Positions 5,806-6,404 of a stretch of DNA of 6,404 bases are shown in pieces (the first letter of the stretch is position 1; every line of letters starts with the position of its first letter). This DNA comes from Xanthobacteraceae bacterium (GTDB taxonomy: Bacteria; Pseudomonadota; Alphaproteobacteria; Rhizobiales; Xanthobacteraceae): positions 1 to 6,404 of the forward strand of contig JASHVC010000265.1 of assembly GCA_030039655.1 (NCBI GenBank), in the 5' to 3' direction. The notes beneath the pieces were generated by a model, which worked only from the letters and a program-made list of their open reading frames with translations, searched no databases and was not told the origin of the DNA. The position numbers were made by a program, and so were the translations under genes.

Positions 5806-6404
5806 TTACGCCCTCCCCGTCAGCTTCTGCGCCGCCGCGAGGTGCCCGTAGCTCTGCACGGGCGCGCACATGAGGAAGCGGTAGCCTTCTTTGACGATGC
5901 GCTCGGCGTTGCTTGCTTCGACATGCGGATGACCGACCACGACGTTGTGCTTCTTGCAGGTGTCGACGATGCGCTTCATCCATTCCAACACGGTCTTGTG
6001 CTCGTACTGCCGCGGATAGCCGAGCTCCTGCGATAGATCACCCTCACCGATCAGGACGCAGCCGATGCCAGGGACGTTCTTGAGCATGTCGTCGAGATTT
6101 TCGACGCCGCGCGTGTCTTCAATCTGCAGGATGCAAAATATCTCGCCCTGCGGATTGAGCGGCCAGACGTCGGCCTTCTGATAGTATTCCTGCTGGCCAA
6201 GACCCCAATAGCGTGCCGCCGTAGTCGGCCCGTCGCCGCGAATCCCAGGAGGCGCGTAGTGAGCGGCACTCTTCAGCCGCGGATAACGACAGGCGCCGAC
6301 CGCGTTGGCGGCTTCCTCGACCGTCGAAATATGCGGAAAAACGATGCCGTAGCAGCCGATGTCGAGCGCCTGCTTGGCCTGCCATTGCGCCATCTCGACA
6401 CCGT
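5806..6404 (-). CDS. HpcH/HpaI-type aldolase family protein, C-terminal part
   Basis: The gene runs leftward and is cut by the window's right edge; 199 codons including the stop are visible, in frame to 6402, so the first Met near 6393 is probably internal. The family consists of metal-dependent class II aldolases that split or form 2-oxo-4-hydroxy acids from pyruvate and an aldehyde. Counting from that internal Met: AHYAPPGIRGDGP at 44-56 matches the PP-x-GIRG loop of HpaI; Glu92 (LQIEDTRGVENLDDM) and Asp119 (IGEGDLSQELGY) match its two metal ligands. The end, NAERIVKEGYRFLMCAPVQ, matches the last barrel strands. HpaI usually has GPADLS; here it is GEGDLS, as in less studied relatives. The catalytic N-terminal part is out of view, so the substrate cannot be named. 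It converges on the ure genes and is probably not part of that operon. Confidence 0.88.
   Translation of the reverse strand, partial: GVEMAQWQAKQALDIGCYGIVFPHISTVEEAANAVGACRYPRLKSAAHYAPPGIRGDGPTTAARYWGLGQQEYYQKADVWPLNPQGEIFCILQIEDTRGVENLDDMLKNVPGIGCVLIGEGDLSQELGYPRQYEHKTVLEWMKRIVDTCKKHNVVVGHPHVEASNAERIVKEGYRFLMCAPVQSYGHLAAAQKLTGRA

Noticed and set aside
5764..6036. Plus-strand open frame overlapping the repeat and the aldolase
   Set aside because: Its start is the repeat itself (MDARVKPGHD, a common read-through of this palindrome) and the rest is antisense to the aldolase.

Overview
The window is GC-rich DNA from what is probably an alphaproteobacterium of the Bradyrhizobium/Rhodopseudomonas/Xanthobacteraceae type (Hyphomicrobiales). 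This rests on the style of the proteins and on several short palindromic intergenic repeats that, from memory, are common in that group. No rRNA, tRNA, CRISPR or transposase gene was seen.

Layout. Positions 1-74 hold a small stem-loop and a near-consensus sigma-54 (RpoN) promoter that ends just before the first gene. Positions 75-2789 encode a complete NitT/TauT-type ABC importer: ATPase, permease and a periplasmic binding protein with a twin-arginine-like signal. Positions 2790-3044 are non-coding and carry two pyrimidine/purine hairpins whose outer arms form a perfect 23-bp inverted repeat. Positions 3045-3824 encode an isochorismatase-like cysteine hydrolase that looks most like N-carbamoylsarcosine amidohydrolase. 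Positions 3831-5714 hold ureE, ureF and ureG, which overlap each other and encode the nickel-delivery and GTPase accessory proteins of urease. Positions 5715-5805 hold a paired palindromic repeat. On the opposite strand, 5806-6404 is the C-terminal part of an HpcH/HpaI-type aldolase cut by the window edge.

How it may work together (inference): the seven plus-strand genes read as a nitrogen-scavenging unit. A small organic nitrogen compound is imported, a carbamoyl or amide group is hydrolysed by the cysteine hydrolase, and urease activity, matured by UreEFG, frees ammonia from urea. The sigma-54 promoter fits control by nitrogen limitation. The urease structural genes (ureABC) and ureD are not in the window, so the accessory genes are separated from them at least on this side. 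The transporter's substrate cannot be read from the sequence.

The most unusual feature is a 62-bp double-hairpin repeat lying in frame in the 5' part of ureF. No ATG, GTG or TTG codon lies between it and the conserved UreF core, so it is apparently translated as part of the protein. Its two arms, and those of the second repeat at 5717-5794, differ by paired compensatory changes that preserve the hairpins.
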